Of a stretch of DNA of 64,000 nt, positions 13,038-26,500 are shown in pieces (positions within the stretch are counted from its first letter, which is position 1; every line of letters begins with the position of its first letter). Made by a program: the position numbers and the translations under genes. This DNA comes from Formicarius rufipectus (Eukaryota > Chordata > Aves > Passeriformes > Formicariidae), in assembly GCA_013399695.1 (NCBI GenBank), contig VXAU01004727.1, positions 186,001 through 250,000 on the forward strand, read 5' to 3'. A model generated the notes under the pieces. The model saw only the letters and a program-made list of their open reading frames with translations, did not search any database and was not told where the DNA came from.

Positions 13038-16000
13038 GGCACACGGAGCCACGCGAGGGACGGGCACTTGGCATCGTCCTCCTCGCCGGTAACGGAGCTT
13101 GTCACAGCAGAGCACAGGGATTTGGTTAGTTCTGTAGTTTAATATAGGATGAAAACCCTGGTGCTTTCCTGGATTGCTACTTTAAGCACTAATATTTGAT
13201 TCTAAAGAGATTTTCAGGACTCTGCCTGGCTAAAAATGCGTGAGGTAGTGATAAGAGAAACATTCATTTCCCTTCCCATCCGTTCCTAAAGAAACCCTTT
13301 TGTTGAATTTAAATAATCCCTAGACTCTGGATTGTGTTGCAGAAGAAAACACTTTAGACCCAAATAAACTGAAGTCCTTTTGGTTCATGTCTCCAAACAT
13401 ACCATTGTTTAATGTGGAGGAAGGAGAAACAGCATAGAGAGGAGCTGTTAGGAAACAGTCCTGGGAAAGGCATGCGTGGGTGTGATCTAATTTCAGCTCT
13501 GAAAGCCCACGTGCTAAAATAGTTTAATTACAGGGTTTGAAATACAACATCAAGTAGGAGGTGGTGCTGCTGCCCGTGCTTTTGCTCTCATACCTGTCTC
13601 CTGGGTCCACCTGTTATATCCCTAATTTCTGAGGAGCTGGAAAACCTGTACTGTTAACAAGAAATAAGAGCTGCCCACAAAACAGTTCCTTACTAACAGC
13701 TCCCTGAAGAGTCAGACTGTGATTTTGCTTTCCTGAATCAGTGTAGAGCAAGGTATCACTGTTTCATGTCTTACGGAAAAAAAAAAAAGGATGACTTTGT
13801 ATCACAAAAAGGCAAAAATTTCCCAAAATAATTCACCATTTTAATTGCTGCAGAGTATTCAGTTAGACCTCTTTGTCAGTCATAGCTGCAGAAACTTCTC
13901 TTCTACATTATTTCCTCTTCCAGTTTGGTCTGTGTATCCAAATCCTAGGAACTTTGTTTATTCCAGGATGAAATCTTCATTGTATTCCTAAGAAAATTAA
14001 GTGGCTGTATTCACTGTGCCTATTCAGCAGATTTGCTGATTCCTTTCTTTCTGAACTTGCCACCAACTGTACATACAAAATCCCTTTACTTAAGACAAAC
14101 TGCTATTCAAGCTCTATTCAGACATGTGTTTCAAATGCATATTCTGATAATACAGGACTGGAAACTTTGTAGATGCATGAAATTGCTAACTCTGAGCAAC
14201 AATGAAAATCTTTGTTATAAATTATTTATGCTTAATGTGACAGGGTACTTTCATAGTGAGAAAAACTTCTGCCGTGCACTCATCTTGTTGCTCTGCTGGG
14301 CCTCATCAAATGTCCAGAAGAACAGCTTGATGGCACGGAAAATAAGGAAAGCTTTTAATAATTCTTCCTACAAAAATGATCTCATGGAAATTTAATGCAG
14401 ATACAGTGCATTGGAAGAGAAGTTCTACATCAGCATATAGATTTCAAGGAAGAAACAAGGCTGTTAAATAGCACATCAGAAGTGTGAGATGAACAGTCAT
14501 AGTTTGATCACATAATCACCCTTGAAAAGTAAGATATGAATGCATAAAGGCTGGATGGGAAAGAAATGTAGAGGTGAATGGATAGAGAAAGGTTAAGTCA
14601 CAAGAGAAGATGTTGAAACTAAATTAGTCTTTAAAATAAGATAGTGAAAGGGCCTGCCATGTGTAGACAGGAAGGAAAAAATGGGAAACAAAGTCAAAAA
14701 TAGTTTCTCAGTAGATCACAGGGTATGAAACCAGCTGCTAAAATAAAAACAATGATTTTATCCAGGGAGGACATGGTAGGAGACATATTTAAAGAAGGAA
14801 ACTTTAAAAAATTAAAATAAAAAAATGGGTTAGAGGTTTGACATTTGATCCAGGGGGAGTGATGTAGAAAACTCCAGTGAGAAATTATATTGTTTTGGGG
14901 TGCATGACTGTTGGTCTCCTTTCAGAGGGCCAGACATAGAAAATTTAGGTATCTGCAGATGAAGGACTACAGCTAAGGAAGCCTCTTAATTCAGACTAAA
15001 AATGCAGAAATAAGAACTGGATGGGACTGTGTCATATAACATTCCTCCCTGCGTTTCCTGTAATGCCTTGACTGACGCAGAGGCAAGCACAGCCCTGCTG
15101 ATGTGCTGCCGGGCATCCAGGGACAGCAGAGGTACCTCAGAGCCAGCAGAAGGCTCAGGGTTTCTCCCCAGGGCAGGTGCAGGTTTGTCTCTCTCCTCCT
15201 GCCTGGCTTTCACAACACCTGGAGTATCTCAGCTGTCTCAGCAACTTGAGCCCTTTTCAGCCTGGGCTGCTGTGGAGGCACAAAGAGTTTGTGTTAATAA
15301 AGAGAATCAATCAAATGGCTGAAAATGAGAAAGTGGTCCTGGGCTAATCATAACAATTTCAACATAAAGGTCCTTCAAAAATCATCCAGATTTGTGAAAT
15401 ATTTTTTCTGCATGGATCACAGAATTTGGTAGTAGTCCTTCTAACACTCCTACTAGGGGATGTCTAGAGAAACGGGAGACTCCTTGCTGAGCAGAGCAAA
15501 GGGAAAGGAAAACTACACGTGAAAAGAACAGTACGATACTTATTGCTGCAGTTGCAACAAAAAAAATGAGAGAGGAGGAGGAATTGTAACCTTTTGATAT
15601 AAAGCTTTGAAAGGGGTTTTAGTACTGGAAAAGAAGACTAGCCCCGGAAATAGAAAAATTAGTTCATTGGAGGTTCAAGGTGCTTATAAAATGGAAGCAC
15701 TGTAATAATATTTTGCATCTGACAGTAATTTCAATGGTAGTTGCAATAATATTTTTGAATCAAACTTGATAAATGTGAGGCAAAGAGCTAATGGCATGTG
15801 CTGTATTTAAAGATTTTATTATTCGTTCTTCAAGGTTTATTGCTTTTACAGGAGCACTTCCTTCACATCAGACTTCTCTCATGAAATTACCTGAGAAGAG
15901 TCTGCAGTGAGTTACATTTGGATCTTCTAAAAGAGTTTCCCCACTAATGCTGGGATAATTGTCTAGCAGCATGTGGGTCATTTTCCCCACATCTCAGCAT

Positions 16001-17869
16001 CCATCTGAACTGAACATCAGTGCAATCAGCTCCTGTCAGTTACCGAAACATAAAGAACCGAAAACCACTTGGGTTTTGTTCAATAAATGTTGATATATTC
16101 AGATATCCATTGATCGAAGCATTGCAAGGCCATTTGGGATTGGACATGCCAGACTGAGCACTAAAAATGCCCAGGGGAGTTACTGGACTGAAGAAAGGGA
16201 AAAGGAGTGTAAGACACTGTACATATTTCAAGAAGCAAGACAATAAAAGAGATGAAAAAAGTTGACAAAGTTTTATAAAACAAGAGAAGTTCATCTACCC
16301 ACTTTCCAATCATTTCTAGTTATAAATGAAGCAAATAATACCTATTTCTTCTAAATTCCAGAGAGAACAAAAACATCTGTGAATCTCGAAGTGCAGTGAC
16401 CAAAGCACAGAGCAGCTAGGGCAATAACTGTCCATGAGACATGAACAGTGCTCCATTTATCACTTGCCAGTTAAGCATCATTCGGGTTACCGTATTTTTA
16501 GTTATGTATTCCAATGCATATTTTCATGTTTTGCTCTTTGCAAAATTAATTACAAATTAATTTAAAATTCTATTTTCTAATAGTTTTATAGAAGTGTGCT
16601 GCTTTAATTGTTAATTTTGCCACTTGACTGGGCAGGAAGTGTACAGAAAAATGCATACATTATATTCCATCTTTGTTCTGCATTGTAGCACAGAGGAGAT
16701 AATACTATCTCCTTCAAGGGATTTGATCTTTTGCTATCACCTATCTCCAGTGGTTTAGTGGTGCAGAGGTTTGTTCAGTCTGGTGGAACTCCTCAGGTGT
16801 CAGAAACACCCCACAATTTATTGTGTAGGTATTTGTGTCATCTTCCTTGTAGCATAAAGGGAACTGCTGCCTCATCTGAACTGTCTTGCAGTTCCACTTG
16901 CAGAAGAGCCCTGGTGAGTGGCTGGTTGTGGGGATTGCAGAGGAAAAGAGTTCTGCTCCCTTTAATAAAACACATGAGTTGTGCCCGTGCGTGTTCTGCC
17001 TCTGCCCTTTCCCCAAAGAGAACAAAGTGATTTTCCCTGCAATGTTTTCTCCCCACAGTGGCAGGTCTTGGTTCCATTTCTCACTCCTTAAAGTGACAGT
17101 ATTCATTTTGAGATCACCTCTGCACCAAAAGTAAAGGTTATATTGAAAGAATAAGACAAAGAGCAAATTGCCTTACTGCCTCTTACGAGGTTCTAAGAAA
17201 ACACTGCATCACAACAACCTGAGCATTTCTTTAAAAGCTATTAGCTTTCAAAAGCAAAGCATCAACTTATAACATTCTAGTAAATAATTATTGTTTGACA
17301 TCTTGCCTGATAGAGGTAATGAAGCGTTGCATCTTCCTAGGAAGGTGTTGGCTTAAGCAGTCCTTTCCTTTTTATTATGTTGTCAGTCAAAAGTTTAAAT
17401 GAATAACTGGCATGCTTCTGGAACTGTTGACATGAGCCTTAGTGGTGCTTTGTCTCTTAGATCATTTGTGTTTACTGTAATCAATGGTGCTGGCTATTGC
17501 TGATCAAGGATTAGAGTTTGGGGAACTTGGCAAAGAGTAGGTTTGTAGCTGTTTCACAGTCATTAATATCAGATCTGTGCAGTACTGGAGGAACCAGAAA
17601 TATATATTTAATCTAGTTCAGGCAGGTGAACATCACTGAATCTCATCTGAATTTTTTTAAGATGATGATAATAGTTTCATGCACTTATGCAGGTTTGGTG
17701 TCACCTGCAGAAGAACAGGTGGTACCTCAGCTGGCACAGTTAGCATTGCATAAACAGACAATACTGGAGGTGAAAGCCTGCCTAGACCAAGTTACTCCAC
17801 CATTGTCTTTGGGCCATTTGAACTGGTGCCCTGGTCTCAGCTGGAAAGGAGTTCATCCTTTTCCTGGCA
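13038..17869. other. CNTNAP2 intron, no recognised feature
   Basis: AT-rich intron. It contains an A12 homopolymer at 13777-13788. Open frames at 14033-14395 (+) and 16741-17166 (-) show no recognisable domain and are taken as chance. Confidence 0.6.
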
Positions 17870-18070
17870 ACTGGTGCAGTGCTGTGGTTTGGATTTAGTA
17901 AGAGGATAATGGTGCTAACTGAGCAGTTTTCTGAGCAGTGCTCACCCTGAGTCAAACACTTTGCAGTGTCCCATGCTCTGCCAGGGAGCCAGGAGGGAGC
18001 ATGGCCAGGACAGTTGACCCAGAGTGGCCAGAGGGATATTCCATAGCATGGAACAACATCATGCTCAGTC

Positions 18071-18076
18071 TATAAA
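18071..18076 (+). promoter_or_regulatory. TATA box of the 17875-18391 LTR
   Basis: TATAAA in CTATAAACTGGGG, about 200 nt into the LTR, where the U3 promoter of this family is expected. Confidence 0.6.
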
Positions 18077-18257
18077 CTGGGGGGTTGGCTGGGGAATGCT
18101 GATCACTACTCGAGGACAGGCTGGGCATCGGTCACCAGGTGGGCAGCAATTGTTCTGTGCATCACTCATTTCTCTTGGGTTTTATTTCTCTCTCTCATTT
18201 TGCTGTCTCCCTTTTCATTACATTATTATTGTTGTTGGGTTTATTATTATTTCCATT

Positions 18258-18263
18258 ATTAAA
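18258..18263 (+). terminator. poly(A) signal of the 17875-18391 LTR
   Basis: ATTAAA lies 187 nt downstream of the TATA box, in the ATT-rich part, a plausible R-region polyadenylation signal. Confidence 0.5.
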
Positions 18264-18396
18264 GTGCTCTTATCTCAACCCATAGGTTTTAACTACTTTT
18301 TTCACTTCTCTCCCCATGCCACTGAGGATGGGGGTGTGTAAGCAAAGCAGCTCTGTGGTTCTTGGTTGGCAGCTGTGCTTAAACTGCAGCAACTGG

Positions 18397-20060
18397 CAGA
18401 GGGAGTTCATACAAAATCATTACCTTCTCCATCATTCAGTTGCACTATTTCTGATCTGGTATCAAGAGTCTTAAAGCTAGTCTTACTGTATGATGGATCT
18501 GAGCAGTTTCAAATGGGTTATATAAAAATGACAAAAAAAGGTCTTCTTGATGAGTTTGGTTTCCAGCTCATTCACAATTACTGTCTCTTTGTACCTTATC
18601 ACAGGGTAGCACACAGATAAGGGTGTATTGTGCTTCAGACTCAGCTCCAGATATCTTAAGAAGGGTATGTAATCCACAGCTGGAGAAGCACTGAGCTGGA
18701 GTTCTGGAGTAATGGGTTATTTCTTGGGAACAACTGAAAAAAACTCTGCATTATAATGCAGAACTACTTTTTGCTGCTTCCCTCCGTGCCCATGCTGCAG
18801 TCTGTTTCTCTTTCTGAAATAAATATGTCCAGTCTGAAGCCAGGACTTCCCTGGGAGTAGCTTGTTCAGATCATCCATCAATAAAGCAGACCTTCAGCTT
18901 TCAGTTCTGCTAGGTCAGACTGTGTGATACCTCTGTTTTTCCAGAGACTGACAGAGGTTCAGACTGTAAGAAGAGACAGCAGCTGGTCATTGCTCACAAG
19001 ACTCAGGAGAGCACAGCAAGTCATAAATAAAATATACGTTTGATACCGAACATGCAATCAATGTTATAATTAAGTCACTCATTAACAGGCTCACAGCTGG
19101 GAGATCCTGTTGGATCTCACACAGTAAATCCACACGAGGCAGTTGGCTTTAGTGCTTCTAGCTGGGCATCAAAACAGGGGTGTTTTTTTTCAGTTTCTCT
19201 CCAAAGGCTGATCACTATCTACAAACCAGCAGTGAATTGTGCACCATCAGTCCAGAATTCTGAAACTTGTCTCAAATTGCATCTTTGTGCTGGAATGGGA
19301 TGCAATGCAGGCTGACTGCAGTGTAAACAGCAATTCTCTGCATACAATTGCAAGTGCATCTACTTCAGACATCATCCTCTATATCCCTCAAAGGCTGTTA
19401 AAAACTGTTTTAGTGGTCTGTTCTCAGAGTTTTAGTGCAGATAGAAAGCTGAAAGCTAGACACAAGTATGTCTGTCTGAGTTCATATTAATGGAAAACTT
19501 CAAAACCTTGATACCGTGAGTCACACAAGAATCTTGGTGAAGTCACTCACTTGCAGGAGAAAGATATTGGAAAAAGGCACTCTGCTTGGAGAGTTACGTG
19601 TACCTTGTAATCTAATCAGATTTATAGGATTAGTTCTTCCAAACAGAACGTGTCAATAGTCACTAGAAGAGTAAAACATGAGAAAAGATTGTGTGTGAAA
19701 ACGTAGGACCCTTTGATGTGTCAGATCAGTTGTAACCACCTGCAACCAAACTCGAGGAACCTCACCCCAGCCTGTCCTGCCTAAAAGCGTGTTGGTCCCT
19801 GAGGGGAGCAGAGCTGTCTGTGAGCAGCCAGGCTGGGAGTGTCACAGCCAGGGCTTCCCAGTCCTCCTGCTGCTCCGTGCTGTTCCTCAGGATTAGCACT
19901 AGTGGTGACACCGACTAGTGGTGATGGCAGAAACGTGGCTGGCATGTACTCTCAGCTATTTCACAGGTGCTGCCAGAGGGGTTCATATGCCAGCCTGGCA
20001 CTCGGGGGAGGCTTTGCATGCTGTAAAAGTGGGGTGGCAGGTTTCCTCTGTAGTCTAACA
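18397..20060. other. CNTNAP2 intron, no recognised feature
   Basis: Intronic DNA without a supportable gene. A small direct repeat, ACTAGTGGTGA at 19898-19908 and 19914-19924, marks a local 16-bp duplication. The part after about 19740 is moderately GC-rich and could be further degraded CR1. Confidence 0.5.
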
Positions 20061-20518
20061 GTCCAGTTTGGGGCTCCTCAGCATAAGAAGTTATGTACAA
20101 ACTGGAGAAAGTCTGATGGTAGGGCCATGAAAATGGTTTGGAGACCAGAGAAGCTGAAGTAGAAGCAGAGAGAGCTGGGCTTGCTCAAACGGGGGAAGGG
20201 AGAGCTAAGGGGGCAACTAATTGATGTCATCTGTTACCTCAGGAGGGGGTTTAGGTGGTTTTAAAATTGATAGAGGTTTTGCTAAGGTAGGCAGGGGAAG
20301 TCCAGGAGCCAATGTGCAGCAGAGGAGAGTCCGGCTGATCATAAGAAAAAATTACTGGGAGAGAAGTGATCCACTGATGCAAGAAGGGCCACAGAATCCC
20401 AAGCTGTAGATTTATCAAGTCTTTGGTTGCTCTGATCTAAGCTGTTAGCACTGCTTTGAGCAGCTGTTGGAAGTAAATGACCTTCAGCAGTCCCTTCCAC
20501 CCTCCAGTGTTCTGTTCC
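20061..20518 (+). mobile_element. degraded CR1 LINE fragment, sense orientation
   Basis: The blocks match the order of CR1 3' sequence: GTCCAGTTTGGGGCTCCTCA, a damaged GGGCCATGAAAATG segment, AGAGAGCTGGGCTTG, and finally TGACCTTCAGCAGTCCCTTCCA near 20478-20499. Many substitutions and gaps break the reading frame, so this is an old copy. Boundaries are approximate. Confidence 0.75.
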
Positions 20519-23500
20519 TTTGGGACTAGAGCCGGGAGCATGTTCTGGCCAGGAACTGAAGGTTGGGTGCAGCCCGAGCAGGAGAGGGCTTTGTGCATCT
20601 GCATGGCTCGGCAGTGCTGCGTGTGGTTGGAGCGGGTGTGTTCCTTCGGAGACACAGTTATGACAGTGAAACAGGAGGGCAGGAGCCCCTCAGAGGTAAA
20701 ACTCCAGTGATGTGGCACAGCATGGAAACAGCAACCCTCAGCTCCAGCCCCCAAACCAGCAAATCCAGTGCTCCTTGCACTGAGATGGGAATCCATCTCG
20801 TTAGTTATACACCGACTGCAAGTTGAAAATCAGTCATGTCATGCATCACTAAGGCTTTAGTGTAGTTTTCAAGAGTTGCAAGTAACTTCTGCTTTATTTG
20901 TAAAGTAGATTATAAAGCCAGAAGGGATTTTTACAATCATTTATTCAACCTCCAGTTTAAAACATGCATAGCATTTTCTGTTTATAAGGAGCATGTTTTA
21001 GAAAAGATCTCATTTTTCACTATACAAATTTTTGGCTGTAGAGAATTTACCATAACTGTCAGCAAGTTGTGCCAAGGTTAATGACCTTTGCTGAACTTTA
21101 TTTCTAGCATAAAAATGCCAGGCTTCATCTTCTGCTGGTGGGGTGATTTTATGCTTTTTCTGCTACAGTGAGAAATTTCATAACAACTTCTGGAACTTCT
21201 GTTTTCCCTCTAGGTATTTAGAGAGTGTAACCAGGTTTGCTTTTCACCATTTCACTCCAGGCAGTGCTCTGGGGTTGTGGAGCCTGTTCCATGAGGGGGG
21301 GACTTTGAGTGTCAGATTCAGCAGGACAGCCCCCTGGCAAAATGCTTTTGACTCACAGATTGAGGGCTCTGTAGGATGAAGATTCACACCTCTCAAAATG
21401 AACATTCTAAAGCAGTTTTTTCAGTCTGTTATTTTGAGTTTCCCTCCATGTCTCACCATCCTTCATGGCAAGAAGGCTTGGGCACTCTGTTTCACTGATG
21501 TATCACAGGCCAAACATATTTCAAATACACATTATGTCTGTTTCAGACTTGTTGGTGTCTGTTTTGGGTAGAGTGGATTTGTTTGCCTGAGTTTGTTAGC
21601 AAAGAGTGGATTGTCTGTAAATAATCGGGGAGGAGGGGGCGGGTTTTAAACTCTGTCAGTGCCATAGAGCAGTTTGTGTTAAAACCCTGTTATGGACGGG
21701 CCTGCTGTGCCCACGTTAGGAGTACTGCCTGAATTCTTTGTTTCCAAGTATTCGACCTTTCATTTGTCCACATAGTTTGTTTAATGCTGAGCTTATGAAG
21801 TGATCCAGCTTGGCCTGTCTGTGCCGATTCTCCTCTGTGATATTTGAACACTTTTCTTACTACATGTTGTTTAGAACTTCATCAGTGATGGTTTGCTGTT
21901 GACAGTTCTGTTTTGAGAGATGTCTATGGGTTTTTCAGAAGATTACTGAACACTTATATTGGTTTTGCATTGTATAAATCTCTTGGTTAAAGCTTCACTC
22001 AATCTTTTGATCCGTTTTGGGGATTTTTTGTTTTGTTTTGTATTTTTTCCCAGATAAATTATAAAATACGTGAAAATGCTGTGATCTTTGAGATGCTTTC
22101 AATAAACACATGTGTACTTATTGTTCAGAGAGTAGAATCCAAAAAGGATGGAAAAGATCACAAGATCACCAAGTCCAACCATCCTAACAGCATCTCTAAA
22201 GAGAACTGTCCAGTTACCTTGGAAGTTAGTTTAAGAAAATACATAATTGATGTAGCAGAGAAGGTACAAATAGTAAGTACTGGAGTGTTCCCAGGTTGTG
22301 GACTTCGTAAGTAAAAGAGAATTGGAGAGATTGCATTACTTGGAGAAAAAGCACTTGCTGCCCCTAGTTCAAAGCATTCAGAACACTTCCCCTGGTCTCA
22401 ATTGATTCCTCATCATGTGAATCAAGGGTTATCCAAGGGCTGTTTGTTCTCATCAGTACTGGTGTTTGAAGAAGGTTTTTCCACATGAAGCCATGGTCAG
22501 AGGCAGTCAGCAGGCTCAGACCAAGAGCAGCAACCACGAGGGGAGTGCCCAGGGAGGACCCTGGGCAGCGCAGGGGGCAGGCTGTGGGCTGGGTCTGACC
22601 TGGGCAGTGCAGGGCTGAGGGGCAGCTGCAGAAACACTCTGGAAAGGAGTTCCCTTGGAGTGGGACAAACCCCAGGGAGGTTTCCTGGCAGGGCTGTTGG
22701 GGAGGGAGTCTCTGCTGAAGGGTTCTCCAGCTTTTTCTGGAGAAGCTCCAGAGTCAGCTGAGGCTTCTGCAAGAGCTGTCTCGGCAAGCTGGCCTTGCAG
22801 GCAGGAGGTGCCCCCCTGGTCCCCACTAAAGAACCCTGCATGCTGGAGCAAAAAGGAGTCCAGAGAGCTGACCACAGGAAAAAAAACTGATGTTATCTGC
22901 ACCAGCATGTCATTATCTCCCTGGAGTGTGGGACTTAAACTCTGTCAAACCAAGCAGGGGAAATCATTCTTCATGTCATGCAGTAATGTGGGATTGTCAA
23001 GCTTTTCAGCAGCAGGTGAAATTGGATTTCAGTTTCTACTGTTAATACTGCAACTGGAACTCCATGCACTTCATCAGTGTAATTCCTCTGCCCTGTGAGG
23101 ATACGATAGTTAGGAAATGTCATTTCAACTCACAGAATAAGAGATTATCATAATATCTTATTAGGTCTTCAATAAAGTGCATCATTAGCCAATTTCTATT
23201 TTCCCATAGAGAAATCTGAAGCCCATGTTTGAGAATTAATATGCTTGAATGGACTGATGAAGCAAGCTTCAGAGAGGAAAGGACTGCCCTGGGCTCAGGC
23301 TGTGGGAGGGGGTGCCTTGACAGTGTGGAACACATCACCTGACATGTCCCCTTGTCACCAGCATGAGTGTCTGATCCCAGAAATCAGCAGAGCCATAGAT
23401 CCTTGCAGTGGCCATGAGACCCACCCTCGCCTCGAGGGAGATCATGGGAAGTAGCAAAACACGAGCCTGTCATCGGGACTGACAAAGCCTCAGCTGAAAG

Positions 23501-26500
23501 AAGGGTTCTGGTTATTTCCATTTCATGTCCAAGCATTGGATGCCAGGAGGGTTTTCTGCAGAGTAAACAGGCAGCACAACACAGAGCTGAAGTCAATCAC
23601 TCCATTGCTCCACTTGTCCCCTTTCACACTGAAATTTGTATCACTTTAAATGTTTTCTCTGTAGCAACATCATTGCCAACGTCTCACACGATGTCTCAAA
23701 TCTGTGTGCACTAAGCATACCCTTTAAAACATTACTCACAGACTTTTAGGATTTTTAGCAGGAGGATATAGTAGCCTGTAATAATTTACAGGTTGATCTC
23801 AAACAGCAAAACCCTTTTGAAATGAAAGGGTCTGGACTGTAGAAACATGAAAACATGAAAATGCATTGTGACAGAAGGGCTTCTTTGGGAGTGTTACTCT
23901 TTTACATGTTCGTTTCTGTCTCAAACAGCCTTTCCTTAACAGATGGCTTCGTTTTGGACCTCCAGCTTTAATCTTTATTGGTCCCAGAATGATGGTTCCT
24001 GTGTAGTAGAGCTTCCTTTATTTCAGGTTGAACATGCTCGATATTCAGGCTGCTGCAGCCTCAGTGGGTCACTTTTTCCTCGTTTGAAAGGCACTGCTAC
24101 TGTGTGGAACACAGCACATTACACGGCGTGGTAATGCCTGGGGTGTGCCATTTTCAGTTCCAAAGGGTCGGATACCCTCTGGATTTGGGATGAGGGGCAG
24201 TCTGGGAGCAGTGATGGCACCGTGCAAACAGCCTCATGTCTGTACTCATACCTCAGTGCAGTTGTGGCTTCAGACCTGGCCAGGCACACTGTGTAACTGG
24301 GGGGAAAGGGAAAAAAATGACAGATTTTCTTAAACAGTGTGAAGTGACACAGGAATACCACTGTTACTATCAAGAATTCATGGCTTTCAATACAGCAGCA
24401 GAGGCACAATGGAAAGGAAGTAAAGCTGCTTATTTTGAGGTTCCTCAAGGGTCAGTGGGGAAGGAGAATCCACAGCAGCAGCAGCTGCTGCAGGAGTCTC
24501 ATCAGCAAAAGAAAACTCTTGTGCTCCCCAAACCCAATTTCCAGTAGTGCCACTGTCCATGTTGCATATGAAGTGCCAGGTATTAAGTTCTCATGGGTAG
24601 AGAGAAACCTGAAGTTCTTCTGGCTCTTATAGTGGCTTTTTTCTTTCAATCTAAGGTGCTGCTTTGGGGAAGGGAGCAACATTTCACAAGGAGAGATGCT
24701 TGCAAGAGTTTTGGGAGCTCCAAGGAAAGGGAAAAAAGCATTCATCAGTTCTGGTCACCCAGAGTGTAGTTTAGTTTACCTTGGGGTCTTACTGGGTTTA
24801 GTTCATTTATTAGCAAAATTATGGCATCAGCTCTTAATATTTAGTTCCATATGGGCTGTTATTGCTGCAGATGAGACAAAATGGAGCAGCAAGACAGTCT
24901 GTGCTGAATGATGTAGGGACACATAGCAATGATACCTTTTTTTTTCTCTGTATAGGTTCAAGGCACTCTTATTCAAGTGTGTGAAGCAAGGTCCCAATAA
25001 TTATTTATCTATTTTAGGTTTATTTAAGGAATGTTGTTGTTGTCTTCATTATATATTAACAGCAAGGGAATAAATCTAAAAATGTGATCATGACATAATT
25101 CTGTGAAACTTCCATCACTGACATAACTTGTTACAGAACTTTTCCTTTTGCCCAGATGTCACACAATGTATAGAATGCCAACTTAAATTATCCTCTTTTT
25201 GCACTCAGTCTGATATAATAATTTCAGTTTGATTTTACACTCCTTGTAAATCACACTACTTGTAAGAGTAGTCATTGTTTTGCTAATAATCACAATTTCT
25301 GAACTTTTCCCAATGGTACTCTGATATTACATGTGGCTGCAAAAAACATCAAAATGCATCCCCTTACTGTTGAAATACCATCAGCAAGTTGCTGGGCTTT
25401 TTTTACATCCTTTTTAAGAAGTTGCATAAGCCAGGGTCTTCAGCTGCAGTCACCTGCAAACTGTCAGTGGTAGTGGCTGTGTGTGTGTGTTTGCTGTTCA
25501 CCGTCCATCAGGTTGGGGTAGAGAAAAGTTTGTCCACTGATCACAAAAAAACATTCCCCCACTTCAGCAAAATCCTGAACTGCTTTGATTTATTGTTAGT
25601 GTGTTGTGTGCAAGGCCCGGCCGTGGCCATGGTGTGGTGACGTGGCTGGGGGGCACTGTGAGCTGGCCCAGAGCCTTTGCCAGCCCTGGCTGGTGCCTGC
25701 TCTGCCCTGGGCAGTGCCCACAGTGGGCAGTCTGGCCACGCTGCACTTACACTCCTCACTGTGGCTTTCCTGCTTGCCCTCCTCACACAGCAAGGGCCAT
25801 AAGCCCGTTGTTTCAGTACACAGAGTGAAAATTGTAATGAACTCTTTTTATTAGAGTATTTGTATTTGCAAATGTTCGTTTTATCCTTCAAGTGACATTT
25901 AAATGTTTAAAAGTCCTTACTCTTCCTTTCCCCCTTAGCATTATATTGAGCAAAGACACTGTTCTTTGACCTGAAATGACCCAGTGAATTTACAGGACAC
26001 ATTAAATTGCAGCACTGGCAAGTTGGCACACTGTGCTTTTAAAGGTAGCAGAGACTGAGATGCTTTTATAACGAACTCACTGTAAAACTCAGCAAACAGT
26101 AGCATGCATGGGCATCTGACAGCTGCTTTCCCCAGCTAAATCCCACCACTGAGACCTGATTCCAGGAAAAATAACAAGTCAGGCCTGCTTAGTAGCGCTG
26201 TAGCTTGGAATACGAGGCTTGACAAGGGAAAGAATCATTTGTACTGTAGTAGCTTTTCACGAGCTGGGGCAAGGTGTAAATCTCTGCAATGGCAAAATAA
26301 AGCTGTCAGAAAGCCTTTTCATAAGATGCCATGGCCATCAAGGTGGCAGTTCACCCTCCTGATCCTTTTTGTAGGTTGCTAATTCTGAAAGACAAGTCAT
26401 CTTTGCCTACGTATTTGTGGATTCAGTGACATTATGAGAAGCAGTTGGGATACCAGAACAAAAATACAGACCAATAACCAGGAGTACCCCTGTAGCCTTA

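Larger units (their letters stand above)
17875..18391 (+). mobile_element. endogenous retrovirus solo LTR with 5-bp target duplication
   Basis: A 517-bp segment starting TGCAGTGCTGTGG and ending AACTGCAGCA is flanked by ACTGG on both sides (17870-17874 and 18392-18396). The order of internal motifs matches a familiar avian LTR family: a TCCCATGCTCTGCCAGG-like block, a GGGATATTCCATA-like block, TATAAACTGGGG, a GGGCATCGGTC-like block, a T- and ATT-rich stretch, and CTTATCTCAACCCA before a G-rich 3' part. The TATA box and poly(A) signal are in the + orientation, the same as CNTNAP2. No internal retroviral genes are present. Confidence 0.9.

Noticed and set aside
16540..16620. 10-bp inverted repeat GCAAAATTAA / TTAATTTTGC
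   Set aside because: AT-rich arms 61 nt apart are expected by chance in such sequence.
22497..23098. Open frames of 114-147 codons on both strands
   Set aside because: Same GC-rich effect; both strands are open at once and none resembles a known protein. Possibly an unassigned repeat.
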